DNA of 64,000 nucleotides, from positions 124,001 through 188,000 of the forward strand of contig SRSI01000037.1 of the NCBI GenBank assembly GCA_005656395.1, written 5' to 3'. Numbering within the stretch: the first letter of the stretch is position 1; each line of letters begins with the position of its first letter. The translations under genes and the position numbers were made by a program. This DNA is from Strongyloides papillosus. Its lineage: Eukaryota > Nematoda > Chromadorea > Rhabditida > Strongyloididae. Below, one piece after another: positions 1-11,354 of the stretch. A model generated the notes under the pieces. That model was not told where the DNA came from. It did no database searches and worked only from the letters and a program-made list of their open reading frames with translations.

Positions 1-3000
1 TCCGGGCAAGCCTGGTTCTCCTTTTTCGCCTGGGAATCCTGGTTGGCCTGGCGAGCCAACTGGTCCAGGTGGTCCATCTAAGCCTGGTGCGCCTGGGAAT
101 CCTGCATTTCCTTTGAGTCCGGGAAGTCCAGGTTGGCCAGGTAGACCTGGTAAGCCACTATCTCCTTTGAGTCCTGGGAAACCTGGTTGGCCAGGTGGTC
201 CAACAACTGTTTGGCCAGGTGGTCCTGGTTCTCCAGGCATGCCTGGAAGGCCAGGAAATCCAGATTCTCCCTTCAATCCGGGTAGGCCAGGTAGACCTGG
301 TGCTCCATCTAATCCTCTTTCACCTTTCAAACCTGGGAATCCATCTTTTCCGGGGATCCCTGGGATTCCCATATCTCCTTTCATACCTAAAAAGAATAAA
401 TTGAGTAAATGCTATATGCTAATTATCATTTTATTTATATTAGACGCTTTTTTACCCCCTGATTATAGTAGCGTCTTTCTCACTTATTTGTTGTCATCAA
501 AAATGGAAACTTCTAAAGATCTGTTGGAAAAAGAAGAAAAGTGAAGATTCAGCTAGCATCTAAATTTCTAAATCATAAAACTGCTAATAATCTAATATTT
601 GCTACTTTTAATTGCAGGTCTTTTCCAAAAGATGGAGAACAAGAACTCATTACCAAATGAATAGCCAAAAAATAGATTTGATTACATTAACAGAAAATGT
701 TTTTTTAATATCTCAATCAGATGGAAATAAATATGAAGAGGTAGAACTTGCTGTAAACAATATATTAAGAAGGTCAATAATTCAATTTTACAACAAGAGA
801 ATTGGATGCTAAGAAATGAAAATTGGTGACTATGAGAATATTCCAACAATGGAGACGAAAAAAAGCTAATAGAGCTATTAATTAAGAATGTTAGATTCAA
901 ACATCATCTCCAGCAGAAAATGATCATGGGAGATTTTAATATATGCATTACTGATGGTAAAATAAGCAAAATAAAAGATGAAAAAACTTTGAAATATCAA
1001 AATGAACTTAAACAGTGAATACCTACTTAAAGTAGGAATTGATACAGAAATGGCTATTACCAATACACATTTTCAGAAAAAACTACATAAATGGTAGACA
1101 CATGAGTTAACTGAGCCTGTTAACAAACGTGAGTACAAAGAAGAAAGATGGAAAAATAGAAGAACTCTCGATTATATCAAAGAAAAACCTGATCCTTTTA
1201 CTTTAGATCATAGAACAGTATATTGCAAAATTGCAACAAACAAAAAACTATTTAATGCTATGAAATATGCAAGATACCTAGAGAAAAACAAAAAAATTAA
1301 TAATCTTGATGAGATATTATCTAGAAAAGGAAACGAGATTCAGAAGAATCAGAAAATAAGTTAAAGAAAATTTCAAGTAGATAGAAATATTAACAAAAAT
1401 TATGAAGCAACACGTAGAAAAACTGAAAGAGATTACAAGGAAAAATCCAAGAGATTATTATGAAGGATCAACAAAAATTAAGTTGAGCGATAGAATAAAT
1501 CTACTAAACAAATTAAAATCATCATCAAAAATAGAAAAAAGAAGAAAAATACAGCAAGAGTTATTAATAATAAGTAAGTACATTCGGAAGAAAGTGTAAG
1601 ACGACAAAGAGTCAAAAGAAATAAGGTATCAAAAAGCAAAACAATTGATTACAAATAAAACAAAAATATTGTTATGCCCAAAAGTAACTAGAAAATACTA
1701 CGAAGATCTCTTCAAACTAAAGGAAGAAGAATATGAATATGTGAAAATATTCAAAAACGCAACAAATAATATCGGAAAAATAGAAGAAAAAATTTATCCA
1801 AAAATAAAGCAATGAGTGTAGGTAATCTGTCATCTAATGATATAAAATAAATTTTTAAAAATAATCCCTTAATTCTATAAAAATTAGTTAGTTAAATATT
1901 TGAAAAAGTAGAAACTTCACAAACATTTAAAATATCTAAAGTATTTCTACTTTTCACAAAAGGATCAAAATAAGATATTAACAACTAAATCTGTATGTCA
2001 AAAACAGCACATCTACACAAATTAGTAACAATTCTAGTATTGAACAAACTTGGAAAATATACAAAAAGCGAGAATGGGATAGGAAAATGTCAAGGATGAT
2101 TTCAACCAAATAACTATTGTCCATACTGCATAACAACAGTAGAAAAAATAATTGAAAAAGATTTAATTATGAAAAAAAATATAGGTATAATGTGCTTAGA
2201 CTTCTCAAATATTTGGTAAAATGTACAGAGAAGGAATAGAGTATAGACCAAGAATGTTACAATTACCAGAAAATTTTACCCAATTTATATAAGAGTTAGC
2301 ATTTAATAACATCCTATCATTTGAAGTAAATAATAAGAGCTTTCTAATTGAAACTTATATACAATAGATCTGGAAATGGCATTAAGAGAAGCTTGTAAAA
2401 TTCTAGATGAAAATGAAAGACGTAATAGAAAAATATGAAGTCAGATGTAATAGAAATAGGAAATGAAGAAGAAAAACTGATACCTATATGGATGTGTTAT
2501 GCTGACAGTTCCAAATAGAAGACCAGCGCAATTAGTATGTAAAATGGTAGAAGAATGCTGCAAAAAATACGGCCTCTCGCCTAGTGCTAGTAAAACACAG
2601 ATGATAGCAACTAGTACCTTTCTAAATGGAGTAAAGTTGATAGAGTAAATTGAAATCTCAAAAAAATTAAGATACTTAGAAAAAATAATTTCAATAATGT
2701 TAAAAGAAATAAACTATGGGAGAAATTGGAGCATATTCTTCCAATGCAGCCATAATATCTACAGCCATATAGGGAATATCATGTGTTTCAATTTAAAATG
2801 ATTAGTGATTAAGATGAACAAAAAATATGGAAAAGAAGGGAAGAACTTAAAAGCGTTTTCAAGAATAATGTTAGATGTGAGCAAAATTGATATAACTTTC
2901 GAATTATCGTTGTAAATAAATATGGACAAAAGATGTAAAATAATAGCTTCACTTGACAAAGTAAGAGAATTAACTGATTCAAAAGATAACTGGACCCTTA

Positions 3001-6000
3001 AAAGTTAGTAGATAGGATGAGAAAATTGAAGATTTGTTCCACAAAGTGGAAAAATTATAGAGAAAGTGAGAATAAATTGAACAAATGATAATTATTATCA
3101 ATCGTTATGTCATTTATACTGTACCCCAGCACAAAATGTTGTCTTTATCAAGATTTTAACTTACCTGGTAGACCTGGTAGTCCATCAAGACCTGGTTTTC
3201 CGTGAACTATTTGATTTTCAGCTGGTGGTGGTCCTGGAGGTCCCGGTGGTCCTTGTAAACCTGGTACTCCGTCCAAACCCATTTCTCCTTTCAAGCCAGG
3301 TAAACCTGGAGCGCCTGGTAGTCCATAGCCTGGTTGTCCTTTGGGTCCTGGAAGTCCGGGTAAGCCATCATTTCCGGGTCTGCCTGGTAATCCTCCCATG
3401 CCTGGTTCTCCTTTTGGACCTGGTAAGCCAGGTAGGCCTGGTGAACCTGGGAATCCATCTTTGCCGGGTAAACCTGGAGCGCCCGGTGCGCCACTGAACC
3501 CTGGTTCTCCTTTCAATCCGGGGTAGCCTGGGGGTCCTGGTCTAAGTGTTAGCTGTGTGGGTTCTCCCTTTTGACCTGGGTAACCTGGTAGTCCATCTTT
3601 GCCTGGGGGTCCTGGAGGTCCAGGTCTGCCGGGCGCGCCTGGGAACCCATCATCTCCTTGATCTCCGGGTGCGCCTGGTAGTCCAGGTAAACCTCTTTCT
3701 CCTTGTGGTCCAGGCATACCTGGGAATCCAGCCATACCTTTTTCTCCTTTGGTTCCTGGTGCACAAGCGCTACATGTGCCACCGCGATCTCCCTTATCAC
3801 CCGGTAAGCCTATAATCAAATAACAATTTTTAATCATTTAAAGTAAAACATAATTATCACTATGTAAAATTTGAATGTAATTCTAACGTTTATACGTAGC
3901 AAGATGCAGTAAAAATCTACTAAAATTTCAAAGTGCCTCTATTATCTTATCAATTTGTCGTATATAGAATCAATAAAACTGATTCTAATCATAAAATAAT
4001 ATTCCTTAGAAGTCAAGTGCAAGTACCTCTTAAATGAGAGTAAACAAAATTTCATGTTAGGTCCAAAAGTTCATTCGTCTACTCTTGATATATCTTTATA
4101 AATGTAGATACAAACGAATGTATAAGCATAAATTTCTAATTAAAAGTAGACTTACTAATTTCTTATTTTAAAAAAAATTCTAATAAAATACTTTAAATCA
4201 AAATTTTGGTCAAAAATAATTCAAATTTCCCTAAAAATTGTCAAATTTGGCCCTCGACAGAAAGTAATATTCATCGAAGCCTCCATACCACTTATAAAAT
4301 TGGCTAGTGACTCATTTTAAAGCCAAGACTTCAATCTTAAATCTGGTCAAGCAGATTTTTGATATCGTATCTTAAAATTGAGTTATTAAACTTTAAAAAT
4401 TACTTTAAATCGTCGGCATAGTCGGTTGTCAACAAAAATAGTGTTTATTGAAACCCCTAAATCACTTATTAATACGGATAATGGTTCATTTTGTAGCCAA
4501 AGTGAGATATTTTGGTGAAATATTTTATTGCTTCTAGCTTTGTACTTTATCTTTTCTTTTTTTTCCATGATTTTAGCGGAAATATGCTACATGGGTAATA
4601 GTTACAATTCTATACTAGTTAAAAATTTCGTATGTAAGAAATGCTTTTTCTCAATTTTTTCATTTTCACATTTTGTTAATTTTCACCACTTAGTTACTCT
4701 ATTTCATAATATTAATTGTGTAATAATTTTAGAGTTACATATCGTTATTAAGTTTGTACTAAGTATTGTAAAAGCAAAAGCAGTAAATAGCTATAAATAT
4801 AAGTTATATTCTCTCCCAGAATTTATTGTTAATTTGTGGCCTCATTTTTAAATTTTGTAATGTTGTCTTATTGTGTTAGATAAAAGTAAAAGTTAAATGG
4901 TCGTGTTATTATTAATTGACTCTCTAAAGGTCTGGATATGCTTGTCAGTACAGACTGTTATAAAATTTAACTCCAAGACTAAAATCCTAAATTTGATCCA
5001 CCTGACTTCCGATATATGTCTTTTTAAGGAAAATATTAACTGATTTATTATGTGCCAAGACATTTTCCTCAATATTTTTAAAAATTTTTTACATCATTCG
5101 ATTACAATTTTTATGCTGACTATGAATATAATATCTGTTCATTAAAAAGTTATGCATATGTACAGTTGAAGCACACTTTTCAACAAAATTTTTTTAATGG
5201 AATAATGATATTTAAAGAACGTTCTCATTGCCCAGTGAAAACATATAATCTTCACATCGAATGTTTCCTTTGTACCTCAGGCTATACTATCACGCATAGA
5301 ATTATCTAGAGCCATGGGAAAACATAGTCCCAAATCTCACTTCTCTCTATATTGTTTCAAGAAGATTCTTTTTGTTATATAAATATAACAACAGATCTGA
5401 CATCTCATTTATTTTAACCTTGTGTTATGTAGCATATTTATCATCTTAGTATATTATTGTACTACCTAATTACTACAATTTTAGGTTCAAGCTATCTGTC
5501 GTAAACTTGATAATATAATTAGTGAACGTTATCACAGGTCTGATATTACCTAAGGTCTTAATTGAACTTGGCACAATTCCCAAGCTAATTTAACTGTTTT
5601 TTTTTAAATCTCAAGGATTTTACTGCACCTTGCTATTTATGCGTGTTAAGTTATGTGAGTAAAACCATTTATTAGAATTTTATTACTTACCTGGCAAGCC
5701 TGGTACTCCATCTCTTCCATCATATCCTTTTGGACCTGGTAATCCTCTTTCTCCGGGTAAACCTGGTAGGCCATTCAAAGAATCACCTGGTGGTCCTCTA
5801 AGTCCTGGTAATCCTGGTTCTCCTTTTCTTCCGGGTAAGCCATCAAGTCCTGGTCTTCCATCTTTACCTGGGATTCCTGGGATGCTTTTACCGTCAGTTC
5901 CTCTTGGACCAGGTTCTCCTTTGGGTCCTGGAAGGCCAGGTAAGCCAACAGCACCTGGTTCGCCGGGTGCACCTGGGTACCCTGAATCTCCTTTTTCTCC

Positions 6001-9000
6001 TTTTGGACCAGGCATTCCTTCCATACCTGGTAAACCTGGTAATCCAGGCCCGCCTGGTGGTCCAATAGGTCCTTGAGGTCCTGGAAGGCCTGGTTTTCCA
6101 TCATTTCCAACAGGTCCTGGTTGTCCTGGTCTGCCTGGGGGTCCTGGTGGGCCTGGTGGTCCATCACCATCAATACCACCACCTGGTGGTCCTGGAGGTC
6201 CTCTATTTCCTTTTGGTCCATCACGACCTGGGTATCCTTGATCTCCTTTTTGTCCAAGTAAGCCGGGTAAACCTGGTTGGCCATCTAAACCTCTATCTCC
6301 TTTGAAACCTGGTGGTCCAGGTAGTCCTGGACTTCCATCTTTACCGCGTGGTCCAACTGGTCCTGGTAAACCTTTTTCTCCTTTCATACCCGGTAATCCA
6401 CTAATACCTGGTGCACCAGGTTGGCCGGGGTAACCTCTAGCTCCAAATTCACCTGGTTCTCCCTACAAGAACATTGTTTATTATTAGGAACAGTAAATAA
6501 TAACATGCAAAAGCGAGAAGCAAAAGTTAGAGCAAAGAGCGAAGCAAAAGTTGTAAGAGCCAACTCTTCAAACCTTTTCTCCTTTAGCTCCTTGTAGGCC
6601 TTGTGGTCCAGCAATGGCACCCTTTGGCGCTACAATTTCTCCGAATTTTTTAGATGGGCCTGGTAAACCAGGTGGTCCTCGATCTCCCTGTAATAAAGAA
6701 AATATTAATATATCAGTACCTTAGCTCCTTTATCTCCTGTCATTCCACGCGGTCCAATTATGGACCCACTACCAGTAAATTCTCTTGGTCCCGGTGGACC
6801 TGGTGGTCCAGGTGGGCCTAAATCTCCCTTAAAAAGCAAAAAAGTTGTTAAAAAGCAGGGTTATGTGATGCAAGGTGCAATGAACATTGATGAAAGTTTC
6901 AAAATGCTTCAATCATTTTAAGAATTTATATACATATGAAATCTGACACACTGACTTCACTTATGAAATTATATTTATAAAAGATTAAGTGCAAGTACCC
7001 AGAGTAAACAAATGTCTATGAACTAATCATAATTTTTTTTATTAATAATAGGTTTTGTAAAGCGGTTATAAAAAAAGATATCTCGAAAAAACTAATTAAA
7101 ACAAATTTACTTAAAAATTGCTAGATCTGATGGCCAACAGAAAATAATGTTCAACTTATTTTGTAGCCAAGACATTAAGCTTTAATTACATGCAAGTGGT
7201 TGTTAATATCTGTCTTTGCCAAAGAAATATTTATTTCTAAACTTTTAAGATCAAGTAATTTTGGGTAAGGCGAATCCTAGATTATGAACAAAAAGTAATT
7301 TTTATCTCAGTCCGTAAGCAACGTACAGAAATGATTTTTATCTCATTTTGTAGCCACTACTTTAGTCTATAAATGCATGCAAGCGATTTATGATCTTTAC
7401 CATTTTAAGAAAATTGTGAGTTAGTAAATTAAGTGACGAAAAATATCTTTAAGAATCTAACTTTTTTGATATCGTTCGATTGGGAATTCTATGCTGATCA
7501 TACATGTAATATTTGTTTACTAAAAAGTTATTTTCAAATAAAAAGGAAGTACATTTGTCAACATATTTTTGCTTTGAACAATGTTTTTAAAAAGATGATT
7601 CAATTGCACCTTACTGGTTATGTGTTAGTGTTAACATAAAGAGTGGAAATAATGGTTTTTTATCATTTCCTTCAAATGATAGTATTGTCCAATGAATTAT
7701 AGTAGTGTAAAACAAAAATTTAATCATGCTAAAACTTACAGATTCTCCTTTTGGTCCAATACTTCCAATACCTGGGTTTCCGGGCAAACCAACTTCTCCG
7801 GGTGGTCCGCGTGGGCCAGGTAAACCTTGTTCACCGCGATCTCCTTTTTCTCCTGGGAATCCATCACGCCCAGGTGCTCCAGGAAGGCCTGGAAGTCCGG
7901 GCATACCTGCATCTCCTTTTTCTCCTGGTGCTCCATCATATCCAATAGCTGGTTCTCCTTTTGCTCCAGGTATACCTGGGGGTCCTGGGAAACCAGGTAG
8001 ACCTACTGGACCAGGTAAACCTGGGATTCCGGGAGCTCCATCAGTTCCATTACATCCGTCCCACCCTGGTTGGCCTGGGGGTCCAGGTTCTCCGGGTCTT
8101 CCGGGGGTTCCATCATTACCTGGGAAGCCAGGTACGCCCATGGGTCCTTTATCTCCCTTCATTCCATGAGGTCCAGGTGGTCCTTGTGCTCCTTTCTGTC
8201 CTTTTGGACCTGGCATACCTTCTGGGCCAGGGAATCCACGAATTCCTGGTGTTCCTGGAGGTCCTTGTGGTCCTGGTGTACCCTTTAAAAATGATTAGTA
8301 CGATGTTTAATACTTTTGGACTATCTTTAGAATAGTGGACCCATTGATTTTTAATTTTAAATAGAGATAATTTACCTACTATACGTATTTATAAGTGTAT
8401 AGTGCCAGCTAATAATTTTTCCAACCATTTAGCATATTTTAAAAAATTGGATTTTTTTAGAGTTGGTGACACCTTCTTGTTTTAATCTTTAAACTCTTAA
8501 ATGTTGTAAAAATAAACTATTTTTAAACAATCTAAAACTACCAGAAAATCAACGGATGCATTTTTTTAAATTAAAAAAATAACCTAAAAATTGACTTTTT
8601 TGGCTCACTTGCCAGATAATCTTTAGGCAATTTATTAAACTTAAGAACTTGTGTTAATGAATTAAGTTCACAGAATTTTTGTATCTAATTACTATATGGT
8701 GTGTTTGACAACGGCAGTGCTGGACAAGTGGTGCAGTGCACTGGCTTTTACCAAAAAGTGAATGTAACTATTGCACTTTCACTGAAAAATCATAAAGGAA
8801 AGGCTATAATTATAAGGTGTCTCCAACCCTAAATTTCAGCCGATGTTTAATATTTTTTTTGTTAATCTACTATCATATTCTTTTTTTGATTTACGCTATC
8901 ATTAATAAAAGAACTATTTTAAAAAGTCAATGTCTGAGGTTACTAAGAAAAGATATATTAAGTTTTCTTTAACAGATGCATATAATGTTAAAAAGTGTAA

Positions 9001-9443
9001 TAAAAATAATTTGCTGACTAATATATGTCTATTCTAAATATCAACTACTTGGCACAGAAACATATATTCAATCACTAGGACAAAGTCTTTTTTAAACTAT
9101 CTAAGCACTAACACTTTTTCATTCATATCTCATATTTATTTAAATAATTTGTTGTAATAATGGGTGATGAGTAATACTTATTAAACTTACCATGCTACCT
9201 TTTTCTCCAACACAGAAGCAACCACGATTCGTACAATCACGGCATGTTTGTTGCTAAAATATAATTTTTGATTATTTTAAATAATTCCATTGTGCACTTA
9301 CGGTATTGACTTGAGAAAATTGAATAAAAGCAAAAATTACAATAAATAGGGGCCTAGAAAGTAGTTATTAATAACAAATAACCGATATCCCATTAAAAAT
9401 AAACTTACCACAACGGCACGCTATACCGTGAGGCACCCCACAT
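1..9443 (-). CDS. let-2: Collagen alpha-2(IV) chain, 5' part, runs off left edge
   Basis: Basement-membrane type IV collagen alpha-2 chain. GT-AG exons on the minus strand: 9409-9443, 9302-9353, 9191-9253, 7740-8282, 6720-6827, 6574-6687, 5691-6462, 3165-3809 and 1-386 (continues). All phases join. Exons 1-2 give a signal peptide ([12 protein letters not shown], then a hydrophobic run ending FSQVNT). Exon 3 carries the 7S-type cysteine cluster [16 protein letters not shown]. Then come Gly-X-Y repeats with interruptions I recognise from C. elegans LET-2: [58 protein letters not shown] and [10 protein letters not shown]. The C-terminal NC1 domain lies beyond the left edge. The cross-linking cysteine pair (CSAC) and 7S cysteines fit chain assembly in the ER and network formation outside the cell. 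Introns are up to 2.8 kb, far longer than elsewhere in the window, and hold repeats. Assignment to alpha-2 rather than alpha-1 rests on remembered interruptions and is strong. Confidence 0.95.
520..3095 (+). mobile_element. Decayed non-LTR (LINE-type) retrotransposon inside a let-2 intron
   Basis: This stretch fills the 387-3164 intron of the collagen gene and runs in the opposite direction. Conceptual translation in shifting plus frames gives, in order: an APE-type endonuclease start (about 570-710, FATFNCRS then KIDLITLTE), an IMGDFN-like block near 920, AITNTHFQ near 1050, RRTLDYI and DHRTVY near 1160-1220, and a reverse transcriptase from about 2080 to 2700. The RT part includes the catalytic loop as YADS instead of YADD (about 2500), followed by a conserved segment ending [16 protein letters not shown]-like block follows near 2680. 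There are many stop codons and frame changes, so it is dead. The family (RTE/CR1-like) is inferred only from EN-RT order and motif style. No target-site duplication was established. Confidence 0.8.
3990..5230. repeat. Diverged repeat block in let-2 intron, copy 1
   Basis: The intron 3810-5690 holds non-coding AT-rich DNA sharing several blocks, in the same orientation and roughly the same order, with the intron at 6828-7739. Shared exact pieces include AAGTGCAAGTACC followed by AGAGTAAACAAA (near 4015 and 6983), and ATTTTGTAGCCA (near 4493, with diverged forms near 4313, 7153 and 7352). A longer diverged block has TTCGATT, ATGCTGA and AAAAAGTTAT (near 5097 and 7474). Within this intron, units near 4255-4370 and 4425-4510 look like diverged tandem copies of about 170 bp. 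No coding capacity is evident. Confidence 0.65.
6950..7640. repeat. Diverged repeat block in let-2 intron, copy 2
   Basis: Second occurrence of the repeat family described for the intron at 3810-5690. It has the AAGTGCAAGTACC/AGAGTAAACAAA block near 6983, two tandem-like units ending in TTTTGTAGCCA near 7153 and 7352, a TTCGATT...AAAAAGTTAT block near 7474, and a terminal block around TGCACCTTACTGG near 7603. The last corresponds to TGCACCTTGCTAT near 5622. It is shorter than copy 1, apparently through loss of the segment between the last two blocks. Confidence 0.6.
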
Positions 9444-11354
9444 TTTTAATTACTTTCTTTTCTGAAGTTTTTGGAATGTAGAGAAACCCGGATTTCTCAG
9501 TACTACAAGGCTTTTGAAATCGCCTAAAAATAGAAAATTATAGTCCCAATAAAAATAAAATAAATATAATCTTTTAAAATAGTTAGAATAATAAAGATCA
9601 AAAAGTAAGAATGTTAATATTGTCAATCTATAAGTTGCAAACGAATTGTCCATCAATGATAATAAGAAAGAATGGCATTTTAATATATATCTACACACAA
9701 ATAATTACGAGGGGGCTTGAAGATCACTAAAATTGCTGATAACTAGACGTTAGTAAAATTTTACAAATCTTTCTAAATAGATGATATAGAGGATACTAAA
9801 ATGATTTGTAATAAAGAGTGATATTATATCCTTCTTAAAAGATGATTTTGTAAAAAGGCGGAGAAATATGGAAGGGCAAATGGACGACACTATTAGAAAG
9901 AAAAGATTAATAATATTTTCTTCTGGTGAAAGGAAAGGGTTTTCAATTTGGTATAAGTTGACAGAAATGACACAAATGTTTGAAAATATGGCAGAATATA
10001 TATTTATATAAATATTTAAATTTGTTAATATATTTTATATAAATAATCTTCAAAGTATCTAATATTTTTTATTTAATAAAATATTTAGATTTTTTAAAAA
10101 AAATATAGTGTAATGATGTTTGCCAATAAATTAAATATACTCTCATTATATATTTTCTATTCATTATATAATTAATCTTGATAAAAAGTAATATTAAAGA
10201 TATACTTGCAATTTATTTATTTTTAATAATATTAGAGGAAGATTAGTATTACGTGGGTATTGGTCTAGGTTATTTTTTTTAACTATAAATATAAAACTTT
10301 AAAAACATAATTTTTATAGTATGAAAATAAAAATAACTATACAATGATAACCATTAAAACTCTTCTGTTATAAATAGCAACAGATATGTAAGATTGCCAT
10401 TCAAATATGTCAACTTTTTTTCTCAAAAAAGGTGCCGCAATTCGAAATGAATGACCAGATACTATTTTAATCAGTGGTAGCCAGACGTTTATTTTTTTAT
10501 TAAAAGTATTGTTATTACTTTTGTTATGCAAATGATATTGTTATTGTTTTCCAACATACTATTAAATTATGTTATGAAAAATAAAGGTAAAATTAAAATA
10601 TGATTATCATTAAGAATATTCTAGGAAGAAACATGTGTTGAAAATCAATCATAGTCCATCTTCTCAATCATCCATTCAATAAAGGTTCTATTTTACGTTT
10701 ATCAATTATGTACCTAAACAAAAGTTATCTAAACACAAGTCATTATCTCAGTTGTAGAATAAAGAATCAAAAAGAATATTTGATTAATAACGTTTTATTT
10801 TTTTATGAAACATTACAGCTGTATATTTCTATTGAATAAGATATTGTTACAATATCTTTTAACATTGTTAAAAGACACCTTTTTTATTTAAATCAAAAAA
10901 TATAATCAAAGTCATGGTGTTTATCGTATCTTTTGATATATGTATTATAAAATGTTTATCTCAAAATATTTGATAGCTTTCGAATTACTACTACTTAATA
11001 GCAATCTAAGTAAACTATATTCATTGAAAGTCGACGATATCCAGTATAAACAAAAAACCATATTGCAACATTTTTATTTTAATATATTTCTATTGATGTG
11101 AAAAATGTAAGATTGATAGAAAGCAATTTGTTAAAAGCAATGGCACTAGAGATATTTTATAAAAAGCATTTAATTCCAGTAATAACAACTGACAATTAGA
11201 GGAATAGTAAAATATACAATTAAAAATAAGCCGACAATTATTAACAAAAAATACATTAACAATGAGAAAATATACTAATAAACTTTCCGTTAAAAACGAA
11301 TATTTTTTTTAAATTCTTCTTTCTCTTCTTCCAGAAACGTGTGTTATCGTAGTT
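9444..11354. other. Intergenic region between let-2 start and zinc-finger gene 3' end
   Basis: AT-rich DNA with no complete gene that I can support. The let-2 promoter should lie in its left part, upstream of the start at 9443. The only coding-like signal is the possible recombinase relic at 10337-10531, listed separately. Confidence 0.6.
10337..10531 (-). pseudogene. Possible tyrosine-recombinase relic (DIRS/PAT-type element)
   Basis: A 64-residue open frame contains SGHSFRIAA, which matches the HxxR box of tyrosine recombinases (typical form GHSFRIGAA). It continues with EWQSYISVAIY, which resembles the [GR]W-x-S...Y block that carries the nucleophilic tyrosine. The usual spacing of about 20 residues between the two blocks is shortened, and the rest of a recombinase domain is missing upstream, so this would be a fragment. 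DIRS/PAT elements with such recombinases are known from nematodes. The match is short and chance is possible. Confidence 0.4.

Noticed and set aside
4528..4851. Plus-strand 107-codon hydrophobic frame in a let-2 intron
   Set aside because: Composition (Phe/Ile/Leu) follows from T-rich DNA; overlaps the diverged repeat block, with no family resemblance.
113..8335. Long plus-strand open frames rich in Pro-Gly-x across 113-544, 3225-3815, 5882-6261 and 7726-8335
   Set aside because: They are antisense shadows of the collagen exons: GGN/CCN codons for Gly-Pro read as Pro-Gly on the other strand. Splice sites, signal peptide and LET-2 interruptions are only on the minus strand.
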